A stretch of 64,000 nt of DNA, taken from Streptomyces sp. NBC_01232 (lineage in GTDB: Bacteria > Actinomycetota > Actinomycetes > Streptomycetales > Streptomycetaceae). The translations under genes were made by a program, and so were the position numbers. Below, piece after piece: positions 25,063-37,682 of the stretch. Under the pieces are notes generated by a model. The model did no database searches and was not told the origin of the DNA. It saw only the letters and a program-made list of their open reading frames with translations. The DNA lies in NCBI RefSeq assembly GCF_035989885.1, contig NZ_CP108518.1, forward strand, positions 2,670,501-2,734,500. The letters run 5' to 3'. The stretch's first letter is position 1. Each line of letters begins with the position of its first letter.

Positions 25063-25204
25063 GGTCCGCACGCTAGGCGGCGGACGGTGTGCTCCGCCTG
25101 AGTACAGCTACCCGGACGGGCGTGAGTAGGCCGGGGCGGACCGCCGGTCCTCGCCCACCGCCCGCCGTAGGGTGGATTTCATCCGCGACGGACAGGAGCC
25201 CGTG

Positions 25205-25879
25205 ATGACCGAGACGACGGTGGCGCAGGTCATGGCCGAACTGGCCGGGCTCGAGGACCCGAAGATGCGGGCTGTGAACGAGAAGCACGGCGACGACCAC
25301 GGCGTGAACCTCGGCAAGCTGCGCGCGATCGCGAAGCGCCTCAAGACGCAGCAGGACCTCGCGCGCGGGCTCTGGCGGACGGACGACACCGCGGCCCGGC
25401 TCCTGGCACTGCTGATCTGCCGCCCGAAGGCCTTCGAGCGCGACGAGCTGGACACCATGCTCCGCGAGTCCCGCACCCCCAAGGTCCACGACTGGCTCGT
25501 GAACTACGTGGTGAAGAAGAACCCGCACGGCGAGGAACTGCGCCTCGCCTGGTTCGCGGATCCGGATCCGGTCGTCGCGAGCGCCGGCTGGGCCCTGACG
25601 ACCGAGCGGGTGGCGAAGAAGCCCGACGGTCTCGACCTCCCGGGACTGCTCGATCTCATCGAGGCGCGGATGAAGGACGCCCCGGACCGCCTGCAGTGGG
25701 CGATGAACCACTGCCTCGCGCAGATCGGCATCGAGCACCCCGAGCACCGCGCCCGCGCGATCGCCATCGGCGAGCGCCTGGAGGTCCTCAAGGACTACCC
25801 GACTCCCCCGAACTGCACGTCTCCCTTCGCGCCCCTCTGGATCGGCGAGATGGTGCGACGGCAGGACGAGAAGCGGTAG
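25205..25879 (+). CDS. DNA alkylation repair protein (AlkD-like HEAT-repeat glycosylase)
   Basis: 224 aa, ATG at 25205 with AGGAG six bases upstream. It is all-helical, with the AlkD/AlkC-type signature KHGDDHGVNLGKLRAIAK near residues 30-47 and later HEAT-like pairs (LARGLWRTDDTAARLLALL, HDWLVNYVVKKNPHGEELRL, WAMNHCLAQIGIEHPEHR). Family role: excision of N3/N7-alkylated purines without base flipping. The catalytic Trp/Asp/Arg set is plausible (W and D are present) but I cannot assign it by eye. It is convergent with a kinase gene, 7 bp between stops. Confidence 0.8.
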   Translation: MTETTVAQVMAELAGLEDPKMRAVNEKHGDDHGVNLGKLRAIAKRLKTQQDLARGLWRTDDTAARLLALLICRPKAFERDELDTMLRESRTPKVHDWLVNYVVKKNPHGEELRLAWFADPDPVVASAGWALTTERVAKKPDGLDLPGLLDLIEARMKDAPDRLQWAMNHCLAQIGIEHPEHRARAIAIGERLEVLKDYPTPPNCTSPFAPLWIGEMVRRQDEKR

Positions 25880-25886
25880 GAGGGAT

Positions 25887-27578
<1,692 letters not shown>

Positions 27579-27613
27579 GTCCCCCCGACTCCCTCCCCCT
27601 CGTCAGGGGCGGA

Positions 27614-27880
27614 TCATACAGAGAGGGACCTCACGAACGCCTGGAACGCGGCCGGTTGGACGGTGAAGACGGGACCTTCGGGGTTCTTGGAGTCCCGCAC
27701 GGCGACGAGGCAGGGCTGAGCGGCGATCTCGACGCAATTGCCTCCGGTGTCCCCGCTGTACGAGGCCTTGAGCCAGCCGGTGTCACCGAGCGGCGCGCAC
27801 TCGACGCAGTCGCCGCCGGTGTCACCGCTGTACGAAGACTTACGCCACTGCGCGCCCGTCAGGTTCTGGTTGATGTCCAT
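27614..27880 (-). CDS. DUF397 domain protein with duplicated motif
   Basis: 88 aa. The DUF397 core W-R-K-SSYSG...CVE...-A is present, then part of it repeats: YSGDTGGDCVECAPLGDTGW followed by YSGDTGGNCVEIA. The C-terminus is VAVRDSKNPEGPVFTV, then a helix. DUF397 proteins pair with the XRE/DUF5753 regulator encoded next to them, often acting as an antagonist in a toxin-antitoxin-like or developmental switch (Scr1/Scr2-type). It overlaps the upstream XRE gene by 41 bp. Confidence 0.88.
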   Translation of the reverse strand: MDINQNLTGAQWRKSSYSGDTGGDCVECAPLGDTGWLKASYSGDTGGNCVEIAAQPCLVAVRDSKNPEGPVFTVQPAAFQAFVRSLSV

Positions 27881-28688
27881 AACGCTCCTCCATTACGCGG
27901 GCGATCCGTTCCGCCGAGTCGTCCAGAGACAGGGCGGCTGCCTGCAAATGATCGTATCGGAGCGAACCCTCCCTGAGAGCTTGCGGATTGGCCGTCATAT
28001 GGCCCTGCACGAAGTCCTCGGTGTAGACGATGTCGGGGTCGTCCTCGAATCGCAGAAGGTTGAACGAGCCCATCACCCCCGCATGGGCGCCCGCCTCGAA
28101 CGGCAGGATCTGCACCTTCACCCACTCCCTCCTCTGCTGTTCCAGCAAGTGGGCGAGCTGGTTCCGCATGACCTCGCGGCCACCGACCTCCTGGTGCAGG
28201 ACGGCCTCGCTCATCACCACCCACATCAGTGGCGGGTCCTCGCGGTCGAGGATGCGCTGCCGCTCCATCCGGGCAGCCACCTTGGCGTCGAGGCCCCCCT
28301 CGGTCCGCACCCCGAGCACGGCCCTCGCGTACGCCTCCGTCTGCAGCAGTCCGTAGACCAACTGCGCCTGGTACGTCGAGATGTACGAGGCGCGCGCCTC
28401 CATCTCCGCGTACGGCTGGAACCACGTCGGCAGCTGGCACCTCAGCACCAGCCCCACCAGCCGGGAGAACACCCCGCCGGTACCGAGCGCCGCGTCCACC
28501 CGCTCCGAGAAGTCCCGCGTCGGGACCCGCTTCGTCGTCTCGATCTGGCCGACCAGGGAGCCCGTGCAGAAGATGATGTCGCCCAACTGCGCCTGCTTCA
28601 GGCCCGCCTGCTCTCTCAGCCGCCGCAGTTCGTAGCCGTAGTAGTCCAGCGGAGAGGCGCTGGGATCGAGCTCGCGGATCTTGACCAT
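27840..28688 (-). CDS. XRE helix-turn-helix regulator with DUF5753 domain
   Basis: 282 aa. The N-terminal helix-turn-helix is at about residues 20-75 (ELRRLREQAGLKQAQLGDII, then CTGSLVGQIETTKRVP). The C-terminal DUF5753 region follows: ARASYISTYQAQLVYGLLQT and YARAVLG, VWVVMSEAVL-type strands and an LPFEAGAHAGVMGSF motif. ATG at 28688 after GGGGGTGA. Family members recognise their own promoter and bind the adjacent DUF397 partner. It is divergent from the soluble kinase gene at 28872, so it may also influence that promoter. Confidence 0.88.
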   Translation of the reverse strand: MVKIRELDPSASPLDYYGYELRRLREQAGLKQAQLGDIIFCTGSLVGQIETTKRVPTRDFSERVDAALGTGGVFSRLVGLVLRCQLPTWFQPYAEMEARASYISTYQAQLVYGLLQTEAYARAVLGVRTEGGLDAKVAARMERQRILDREDPPLMWVVMSEAVLHQEVGGREVMRNQLAHLLEQQRREWVKVQILPFEAGAHAGVMGSFNLLRFEDDPDIVYTEDFVQGHMTANPQALREGSLRYDHLQAAALSLDDSAERIARVMEERYGHQPEPDGRAVA

Positions 28689-28871
28689 GAGGCGGTCACC
28701 CCCAAGTACACCTGTGTTCGGCGGTCGTTTCGCGCTGTCGCCGAGCGTAATCAGCCCGGTGCGCTCCGGTGGCCCGAATGGCTCGATCGGTCGCAGTCGG
28801 GCAGAAAGGGACGCGCGTGCCCGGCGATAATGCCCTGCTGGACCGATCTTGCGGCGACGGGGGCCGAGCAC

Positions 28872-31476
<2,605 letters not shown>

Positions 31477-31493
31477 GACCCCTGGGACACAGG

Positions 31494-31534
31494 AGGGAGC
31501 CTCCGTACGGTCAGGGACCGTACGGAGGCTCCTT
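31494..31534. terminator. bidirectional terminator between methyltransferase and lectin genes
   Basis: A perfect 16-bp core stem (GAGCCTCCGTACGGTC with GACCGTACGGAGGCTC), extended by further pairs, encloses a 3-nt loop AGG. It lies between two convergent genes, so it can serve both. Confidence 0.9.
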
Positions 31535-31568
31535 CTTCACCGGCGGGGCGCCGGGGCCCCTGGGCGGC

Positions 31569-32147
31569 TCAGTGCCAGTACGCCCCGAGCTGGCCGTTGC
31601 AGCTCCACTGCTGGGCCCGAGCGCCGTTGGACTTGGAGGAGTTCTCGATCTCCAGGCACTTGCCGCTCTTGGCGTTGACGACCTTGGCCGCCTGGCCGGC
31701 GACCACGTAGAAGCGCCACTTCGAGCCGGCCTGGCCCTTGCAGTCCCACTGCTGGGCCCGAGCGCCGTTGGCGGTGGAGGAGTTCTCGATCTCCAGGCAC
31801 TTGCCGCTGTTGGCGTTGACGAGGTAGTAGTTGCCGCCGCCCGCGTCGGCCATGCCCCACTTCGAGCCGGCCTGGCCCTTGCAGTCCCACTGCTGGGCCC
31901 GTGCGCCGTTGGCCTTGGAGGAGTTCGAGATCTCCAGACACTTGCCGCTCTGGTTGTAGATGTACCCGATGGCGGGCTCGGCCTGGAGGGCCAGGTCGAC
32001 CGTCCCGCCTTCGGTGAGCTGCGCCAGGATCGACGCGGAGCTGCTGCCGGACGGCGCGGTCTCGAGCGCCGTCGCGGATGCCGGTGCGAGGAGCACGGAC
32101 AGGGCGAAGGCGGACACACCGACAGCGAGTGTTCCCTTGAGCTTCAT
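31569..32147 (-). CDS. secreted ricin-type beta-trefoil lectin domain protein
   Basis: 192 aa. The ATG at 32147 follows GGAGAAACC; residues 1-27 are a signal peptide (GTLAVGVSAFALSVLLAPAS, cut near ATA). The mature part has a low-complexity N-terminal segment and then three about 42-residue ricin-B repeats. Each repeat carries SGKCLEI-NSS, NGARAQQW and a C-GQ-G--W motif (QxW fold). Each repeat has two Cys, as in carbohydrate-binding QxW subdomains. It has no catalytic module, so it is a free-standing secreted lectin. The repeats are very similar even at DNA level, indicating recent duplication. Confidence 0.88.
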   Translation of the reverse strand: MKLKGTLAVGVSAFALSVLLAPASATALETAPSGSSSASILAQLTEGGTVDLALQAEPAIGYIYNQSGKCLEISNSSKANGARAQQWDCKGQAGSKWGMADAGGGNYYLVNANSGKCLEIENSSTANGARAQQWDCKGQAGSKWRFYVVAGQAAKVVNAKSGKCLEIENSSKSNGARAQQWSCNGQLGAYWH

Positions 32148-32291
32148 GAAAGGTTTCTCCCCGTTTGCTGTGATGCAGTACGGCCTGAGAACGGCCGCTC
32201 CGAGCATGGCTGGGGCGCAAGTCGTCCTGCTATCCGCTTTCGGCGGGGCGCGGACACGTTTCCGGATAGCGAAGAGCCAGGTCGTTCGTTT

Positions 32292-33302
32292 TCACCCGAA
32301 GCCGAAGGAGCTGCGCAGGGTCTGCGAGGGGGTCTCTCCGTAGGCTTTGCGATAGTGGCCGGTGAACCGGCCCAGATGCGTGAACCCCCAGCGCAGGGCC
32401 ACATCGGTGACGGTCCTGGGCGCATCGCCGTCGGCCGCCGCGAGGAGATCGCGGCGCGCGAGGTCCAGCCGCACGCCGCGCAGGTACGCCAGCGGGGTCG
32501 TGTCCAGGTGCATCCGGAAGCCTTCCCTCAGACTGCGCACCCCGACCCGGGCGGCCTGTGCCATGTCGGCCACCGAGATGGGCTCGGCGGCGTGTTCGGC
32601 GCAGAAGGCGGTGGCGCGGCGTACGGCGCTGGGCAGGGCGGCGCAGCCGCGGCCCGCCACGGCTTCGCTGAGCACGTGGGGCTGCGCGTCGAGCAGACCG
32701 TTCACGAGGAGCTGCTCGAAGTGTTGGACGGCCAGGGGTGAGCGGGCGGCGAGGGCGGAGCCGGCGAATTCGGCGAAGTGCGCCACCGCCGTCAGCCACG
32801 CCGTCACCGGTTCCGCCCGGTCGTCGAGGACCGGCACGAAGTCCACGGGGCGTTGCGGCAGGTCCCCGAGCCGGACGGCGACGGCCTGGTCGATGCTCCG
32901 GCGCGGGATGATCAGGACCCGGTTCACGCTGTCGTGGCTCCAGCGCATCCCCAGCTTCTGGTCCGGTCCCGCGACGCTGAGCGGGGAGGAGAGCAGCTTG
33001 CCGTTCAGGGTGACGGCGCCGTCACCGGCGAGCGGGACGTGGATGTTGTAGAAGTCCAGCGGCGCCTCGGGCGTGACGTCGACCTCCGAGCCGTATCCCA
33101 GCTCGTAGAGTGCGACCGTCCCCTCCCGGAGACACCGGAAACGGCCGTCGAGCGGGAGATCCGCCAGGACCGATAATCGATGGGGCGCGAACCGCACGCG
33201 GATCAGATCACTGAGCTCCTCGACGTCCCTCCCGCGGAAGAGCAGACCTCCGTCTCCTGCTGGGGTTTGCGGCTCCGAACCAACTGCGCCGACCTCGGAC
33301 AT
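32292..33302 (-). CDS. AraC family transcriptional regulator
   Basis: 336 aa. The ATG at 33302 (MSEVGAVGSEP) has GGAAGG eight bases upstream; an upstream in-frame ATG is less likely. The N-terminal AraC-binding-like domain spans about residues 30-200. Two helix-turn-helix units lie in the C-terminal 100 residues: ISVADMAQAARVGVRSLREG and the conserved TVTDVALRWGFTHLGRFTGH YRKAYGETPSQTLR ending. This is the AraC_binding_2 type found near dioxygenase or catabolic genes. Target unknown. It is divergent from the amidase gene. Confidence 0.88.
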   Translation of the reverse strand: MSEVGAVGSEPQTPAGDGGLLFRGRDVEELSDLIRVRFAPHRLSVLADLPLDGRFRCLREGTVALYELGYGSEVDVTPEAPLDFYNIHVPLAGDGAVTLNGKLLSSPLSVAGPDQKLGMRWSHDSVNRVLIIPRRSIDQAVAVRLGDLPQRPVDFVPVLDDRAEPVTAWLTAVAHFAEFAGSALAARSPLAVQHFEQLLVNGLLDAQPHVLSEAVAGRGCAALPSAVRRATAFCAEHAAEPISVADMAQAARVGVRSLREGFRMHLDTTPLAYLRGVRLDLARRDLLAAADGDAPRTVTDVALRWGFTHLGRFTGHYRKAYGETPSQTLRSSFGFG

Positions 33303-33442
33303 GTTCTTGACCTTCCGGTAACGTACAGGTGGATTTTGGAATGTACCGGTCAAGAAAATGGGCGTCGCTCATATAAGCGCACCGCGCCCTCGGACGGCCT
33401 ACGGTCCGGACGGGCGCCGGGCCCCGGGTCTAGCATCGCCGC

Positions 33443-34447
33443 GTGCGCAACGACAACAGCCCCCCGCCCCCCGAGTCCGGCTCCTCCATCAGCACGGACC
33501 GGCCCTGGTTCACCCGACGCTCCACGCTCGTCGTCGGGGTTGCCGCGCTCGCCCCGGCCGCCCTCGCGGGCTGGGTCCTGACCCAGGCGTTCGCCGGGTC
33601 CGGGCCGGACGGGCAGGCGCGCCCGGCGCCGTTGCCCGCCTCGCACTCGGCCCTGTCGCCGGGCCAGCGGGACGCCAAGCCCGGATCCACCCCGAGCGAG
33701 AGCGCGAGTACGAGCCCCGGCGCCGGTACGAGCAGCCCGGCGGCCGCGCCCGCACCGGCCCCCGCCAAGGGCCCGCTCACCGGCCGGACCGTGGTCGTCG
33801 ACCCCGGCCACAACACCGGCAACTTCAAGCACACCGACGAGATCGACCAGCAGGTCGACATCGGCACGAACCGCAAGGAGTGCGACACCACCGGCACGAC
33901 CACCAACTCCGGCTACATGGAGGCCGAGTTCACGATGGACGTGTCGAAACGGCTGCGGACCGCCCTGGAGGCCCAGGGCGCGAAGGTGGTCCTCACCCAC
34001 GAGACGGGCGACCGCGCCTGGGGGCCGTGCATCACGGAGCGCGCCCGCATCGGGAACGAGGCGAAGGCGGACGCCGTCGTGTCCGTCCACGCCGACGGGG
34101 TCTCGGCGGGCAACCGCGGCTTCCACATCATCCTCCCGGCCACGGTCAAGAGCGGCAGCGCCGACACCGCCAAGATCGTCGGCCCGTCCCGGGAGCTCGG
34201 CGAGCGCATCGCCGGGAACTTCGCCCGCACCACCGGATCGGCCCCCGCCAACTACCTCGGCAGCGGCACCGGCTTGGTCGTCCGCGACGATCTGGGCGGA
34301 CTGAACCTGTCAACTCAGCCCAAGGTGTTCATCGAATGCGGCAACATGCGTGACGCCAAGGACGCGGCGCAGCTGACGAGTCCGGAGTGGCGGCAGAAGG
34401 CGGCCCAGGGCATCGCGGACGGCATCGTCGGCTTCCTCGGCGGGTAG
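33443..34447 (+). CDS. N-acetylmuramoyl-L-alanine amidase (Amidase_3)
   Basis: 334 aa, GTG at 33443. The N-terminus has a basic cytoplasmic tail, one membrane/signal helix (STLVVGVAALAPAALAGWVL, about residues 28-47), then a Pro/Ser-rich linker (about 50-112). The catalytic amidase_3 domain follows: VVVDPGHNTGN with the first zinc His (about 121), MEAEFTMDVS with the Glu, SVHADGVS with the second His, and FIECGNM with the catalytic Glu near the C-terminus. It cleaves the peptide from muramic acid in peptidoglycan on the cell surface. It is divergent from the AraC regulator. Confidence 0.9.
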   Translation: MRNDNSPPPPESGSSISTDRPWFTRRSTLVVGVAALAPAALAGWVLTQAFAGSGPDGQARPAPLPASHSALSPGQRDAKPGSTPSESASTSPGAGTSSPAAAPAPAPAKGPLTGRTVVVDPGHNTGNFKHTDEIDQQVDIGTNRKECDTTGTTTNSGYMEAEFTMDVSKRLRTALEAQGAKVVLTHETGDRAWGPCITERARIGNEAKADAVVSVHADGVSAGNRGFHIILPATVKSGSADTAKIVGPSRELGERIAGNFARTTGSAPANYLGSGTGLVVRDDLGGLNLSTQPKVFIECGNMRDAKDAAQLTSPEWRQKAAQGIADGIVGFLGG

Positions 34448-34597
34448 TCACTCTCGGGAGTCCGGCGGGTCCACCCGTCGACCCGATCATCTCGGCCGCC
34501 GGAAACCTCCGTACGATGGTGCCGCCCGCCCCGCTGCAGGCATGATCTGCGACCGCGGCACCACGAGACGACCGAGACCGAGAAGGACACCTGAGAC

Positions 34598-35425
34598 GTG
34601 AACATCCGCTCCCTCACTCGAGGCGACGGCGTGGTGATCGGAGCAGCGGCGCTGCTGTTCATCGCTTCGCTCCTCGATTTCTACTCCGCCGACGGGGGTG
34701 AAACGCCGAACGGATGGAGCACCCGCGCCTACCTTCTGGTGCTCCCCACCATCTTCCTCGTCGGCTTCGTCGCCGCCGGCCTGCTGATCGCGGCCCGCTT
34801 CCAGCCGGAGACGCGCAAGGTGCTCGGCATGCCGCTGGCGACGTGGGGCACCGTGCTCGCCGTCTCGGCCGCATGGTCGTCTCTGTGGTCGCTGATCACC
34901 TGCCCGGACGTGCTCGACCTGGGTGCCGGCTCCATCCTCGCCTTCCTCGCCACCCTGGCCCTGGCCGGTGTGGCCCTGGCCGGCGCGAAGATCCCGGCGC
35001 TGGCCGGCCAGCTGGTTCCGGAGCCGAAGCCGGCCGCCGTCCCGCCGTACGCGGGCCAGCCGGGCCAGCCCCAGCCGGGTGCCGGGTACGGCTACCCGGG
35101 CGCGCAGCAGACCCCGTACGGTTCCACGCCGCAGCCGGTCCCGCCGTACGGCGGCTCGCCGAACCCGGCCGCCGGTCCCGGTCCGCAGGACTCCCAGCAG
35201 ACCCCGGCCCCGGCTCCCGCGGCGGACTTCACGCCGTTCTGGTTCGCGGTCCCGGTGGCCCGCCCCCTCTTCTCCGAGGACGGCTCCCCCACCCCGATCG
35301 CCGAGCTCGCCCCGGGCACCTGGTACCTGGCCGTCGAGCAGCGTGGCGCGGCCACCCTGATCGCCCAGACCCAGGACGGCCGTCGCGGCCTCCTGAACGA
35401 CACCTCGGGCATCCAGCGCGGCTGA
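34598..35425 (+). CDS. DUF5336-like membrane protein with proline/glutamine linker
   Basis: 275 aa, GTG at 34598. Four membrane helices occupy residues about 10-130 (VVIGAAALLFIASLLDFYS, LVLPTIFLVGFVAAGLLIAA, WGTVLAVSAAWSSLWSL and a fourth with SILAFLATLALAGVAL). A proline/glycine/glutamine-rich tail follows (residues about 145-215), then a soluble C-terminal stretch with repeated GTWYLAVEQRG-type strands. This matches the Streptomyces/mycobacterial DUF5336 layout. Function unknown, probably envelope-associated. A strong hairpin follows 22 bp after the stop. Confidence 0.7.
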   Translation: MNIRSLTRGDGVVIGAAALLFIASLLDFYSADGGETPNGWSTRAYLLVLPTIFLVGFVAAGLLIAARFQPETRKVLGMPLATWGTVLAVSAAWSSLWSLITCPDVLDLGAGSILAFLATLALAGVALAGAKIPALAGQLVPEPKPAAVPPYAGQPGQPQPGAGYGYPGAQQTPYGSTPQPVPPYGGSPNPAAGPGPQDSQQTPAPAPAADFTPFWFAVPVARPLFSEDGSPTPIAELAPGTWYLAVEQRGAATLIAQTQDGRRGLLNDTSGIQRG

Positions 35426-35446
35426 CCGCACCGGACCCGGCACCAG

Positions 35447-35476
35447 CGGCCCCCCGCCCTTCCGGGCGGGGGGCCG
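35447..35476. terminator. GC-rich hairpin after the DUF5336-like gene
   Basis: A 13-bp perfect stem (CGGCCCCCCGCCC with GGGCGGGGGGCCG) and a 4-nt loop TTCC, followed by TTG. Confidence 0.85.
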
Positions 35477-35491
35477 TTGCCCTACAGTCAC

Positions 35492-35506
35492 CTGACGCCT
35501 CGTCAG
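35492..35506. promoter_or_regulatory. TGAC-N5-GTCA dyad upstream of the LLM gene
   Basis: CTGAC-GCCTC-GTCAG, flanked by AT on the right as at 24617-24623, and 18 bp before the LLM ATG (35525). Perfect dyad. It suggests co-regulation with the FadE34-like and cyp125 promoters. Confidence 0.55.
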
Positions 35507-35524
35507 ATCCTGGAGGGAACGCGC

Positions 35525-36535
35525 ATGCGCCTCGGACTCGCACTCGGCTACTGGGGCCGCGGCCCCAACCCCGGCCACCTCGACCTCGCCACCGAGGCCG
35601 AGAACCTCGGCTACCACTCGGTGTGGACCGCCGAGGCCTGGGGATCGGACGCCTTCACCCCGCTGACCTGGATCGCCGCGCACACCTCGCGGATCCGCCT
35701 CGGCACCGCCATCGCCCAGATGGCCGCCCGCACCCCCACCGCCACCGCGATGCACGCCCTGACACTGGACCACCTCTCCGGCGGCCGGATGATGCTCGGC
35801 CTCGGACTGTCCGGCCCCCAGGTGGTCGAGGGCTGGTACGGCCGACCCTTCCCCTCCTCACCGCTCACCGCCACCCGCGAGTACGTGGAGGTCATCCGGC
35901 AGGTGCTGCGCCGCGAGGGCCCGGTCGCACTGGACGGCCGCTTCCACAGCCACCCGTACCGCGGCGACGACGGCAGCGGCATCGGCAAACCCCTGAAGCC
36001 CATCACCCACCCGCTCCGCGCGGACCTGCCGGTGCTGTTGGGCGCCGAGGGACCGAAGAACATCGCGCAGACGACCCGGATCGCCGACGGCTGGCTCCCT
36101 CTGTACTGGTCGCCGACCCGCACCGATGTCTACCGGGCCTCCCTGACCGACCTCCCCGAGGGCTTCATGATCGCGCCGATGGCCCGCGCGAAGGTCTGCG
36201 ACGACGTCGCGGAAGGACTGCTGCCGGTCAAGGCGATGCTCGGCTTCTACATCGGCGGCATGGGCCACGCGGCCCGCAACTTCCACGCCGACCTGATGGC
36301 GCGCATGGGCTACGAGGACGAGGCCCGCCGCATCCAGGAGCTGTTCCTCGCCGGCCGCAAGGAGGAGGCGGTCCTGGCGGTACCGGACGCGTTCGCGGAC
36401 GAGATCTCACTGATCGGCCCGCGGGAACGGATCGCCGAACGCCTGGAGCTGTGGCGCAAGGGCCCGGTGACCGACCTCCTGCTGACGGCCCCGGACCCGC
36501 ACACCCTGCGCGTCCTGGCGGAGCTGAACAGCTGA
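35525..36535 (+). CDS. LLM class F420-dependent oxidoreductase (Rv3520c-like)
   Basis: 336 aa. The ATG at 35525 has GGAGGG seven bases upstream. It is a luciferase-like TIM barrel: GLALGYWGRGPNPGHLDLAT at the N-terminus, SVWTAEAWGSDAFTPLTWIA, and TSRIRLGTAIAQMAARTPTA and a central GLGLSGPQVVEGWYG motif, all typical of coenzyme F420-using LLM enzymes. M. tuberculosis Rv3520c, a gene in the cholesterol cluster, has this layout and length (347 aa). Reaction unknown; a hydride transfer on a steroid or acyl intermediate is possible. A TGAC-N5-GTCA dyad 18 bp upstream ties it to the lipid regulon in this window. Confidence 0.8.
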   Translation: MRLGLALGYWGRGPNPGHLDLATEAENLGYHSVWTAEAWGSDAFTPLTWIAAHTSRIRLGTAIAQMAARTPTATAMHALTLDHLSGGRMMLGLGLSGPQVVEGWYGRPFPSSPLTATREYVEVIRQVLRREGPVALDGRFHSHPYRGDDGSGIGKPLKPITHPLRADLPVLLGAEGPKNIAQTTRIADGWLPLYWSPTRTDVYRASLTDLPEGFMIAPMARAKVCDDVAEGLLPVKAMLGFYIGGMGHAARNFHADLMARMGYEDEARRIQELFLAGRKEEAVLAVPDAFADEISLIGPRERIAERLELWRKGPVTDLLLTAPDPHTLRVLAELNS

Positions 36536-36891
36536 GGGTCGCCCCCGCAACGGCGGCCGCCCTCCGGGCAGGGGCCGGATCGATAGGGTCCGGATCGCAG
36601 CCGACCGAGGGGGCGGTCTACTTCGTCGCGCCCGACGGGGAGGCACGGTTCGCCAACTCGGGCGTCGGCCTGTGGCTCGACGTCCTGCACCGCTACGGCA
36701 GCCGCGTCACCGCCTCAGAGCTTCTCGGCGAGCCGGACGGTCCCGAGGAGTACCTCTCCGAAGAGGAGGAGGAGCAGGCCTTCGCCGAGCTGGACCGGCT
36801 GGCCGAGGAGCTGAAGGAGATCGACCCTGCGGCCTTCGACGGCTACGCGGACCTCCTGTGGCCGCAACTCCTGGACCGATGGCTCTACTGA
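36532..36891 (+). pseudogene. SUKH-4-like immunity protein remnant, N-terminally truncated
   Basis: Reading in this frame gives about 95 residues with good coding character: YFVAPDGEARFANSGVGLWL, DVLHRYGSRV, then an acidic tail to LLDRWLY. This matches the C-terminal part of SUKH-4 family immunity proteins, whose usual length is about 170-200 aa. There is no ATG/GTG/TTG in frame between the LLM stop and this segment; only a CTG at 36532 that overlaps the LLM stop as CTGA is available. I read it as a degraded remnant. A CTG start on the LLM message is the alternative. Confidence 0.5.
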
Positions 36892-37084
36892 CGGGTCGCA
36901 CCGGTCACCACCTCCCGGGAGACCCCTCGGCCAGCCTCGCCGCGAAGTGACCGAAAAGACCCATTGGTCGCATCAACAAAAAATGCCCTCAAGCGGAATT
37001 ACTAAAATCTCTTTGCAGCGGCGACGGTTCATTGCAGACTGTTCTCGATCTTGCTCAGCGAGACCGAAGGGGAATGCAAGAAAC

Positions 37085-37540
37085 ATGAAGATGTCCAGCA
37101 AGACTTTCGCCATTGCCGCCGCATCCGTTGCAGCCGTCGGAGCTTTCGCCACCGCAACCCCGGCCATGGCCGCGACGCCGCAGCCGTTCGTCTACACCGC
37201 CGCCGCCTCGGCGACCCCGCCGGCCGAGCTCATCGGCCCGAATGGCGAAAAGCCGACACAGTGGGGCGTTGCCGCGGTTCCCGTGAACTCTTCCCGGGGC
37301 GCGTTCGCACCGCTGGCCAGCAAGAGCGTCGGCGGGGGCACCTGGAACTACGGCACCCGGGCCGCGGCCACGGGCACCACGTGCTACTCCAACTACATCC
37401 ACCCGTCGAAGAAGCACTCAGCCACCGCCATCAAGGCAGGTCACACCAGCAAGGTCATCAAGGATGCCGACATCTGGGCCAACGCCTCGATCACGGCCGG
37501 CGCCGCCTACACCTGCTACACGTACTGGGGCGTCTACTAA
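37085..37540 (+). CDS. lactococcin 972 family bacteriocin precursor
   Basis: 151 aa, ATG at 37085. The signal peptide is FAIAAASVAAVGAFATATPA with an AMA cleavage site near residue 30. After a spacer, the C-terminal about 68 residues match lactococcin 972. The matching motifs are GGGTWNYG, then CYSNYIHPSKKHSAT, a Lys/His-containing middle and ADIWANASITAGAAYTCYTY ending in WGVY. Lactococcin 972 binds lipid II and blocks septum formation in its targets. This precursor is longer than the lactococcal one because of an extra propeptide-like region (about residues 31-82). It sits in AT-richer DNA (36950-37080), which suggests acquisition by transfer. The next gene on the strand encodes a membrane protein that may give immunity. 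Confidence 0.8.
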   Translation: MKMSSKTFAIAAASVAAVGAFATATPAMAATPQPFVYTAAASATPPAELIGPNGEKPTQWGVAAVPVNSSRGAFAPLASKSVGGGTWNYGTRAAATGTTCYSNYIHPSKKHSATAIKAGHTSKVIKDADIWANASITAGAAYTCYTYWGVY

Positions 37541-37573
37541 GCCGACCGCTGAGGGCGCGCAGTAAGTCATCCA

Positions 37574-37614
37574 CCCGGACCCCCTGGCTGTCGAATTCAG
37601 GCCAGGGGGCCGGG
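37574..37614 (+). terminator. hairpin after the bacteriocin gene
   Basis: CCCGG-A-CCCCCTGGC pairs with GCCAGGGGGCCGGG (one bulged A) across a 12-nt loop, 33 bp after the bacteriocin stop. Confidence 0.75.
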
Positions 37615-37682
37615 CCCGGAAACGGCGATGGTAAAATCTCTGCGCAATTCATATCGGGCCACATATCTTAAGGTTTCGATTT

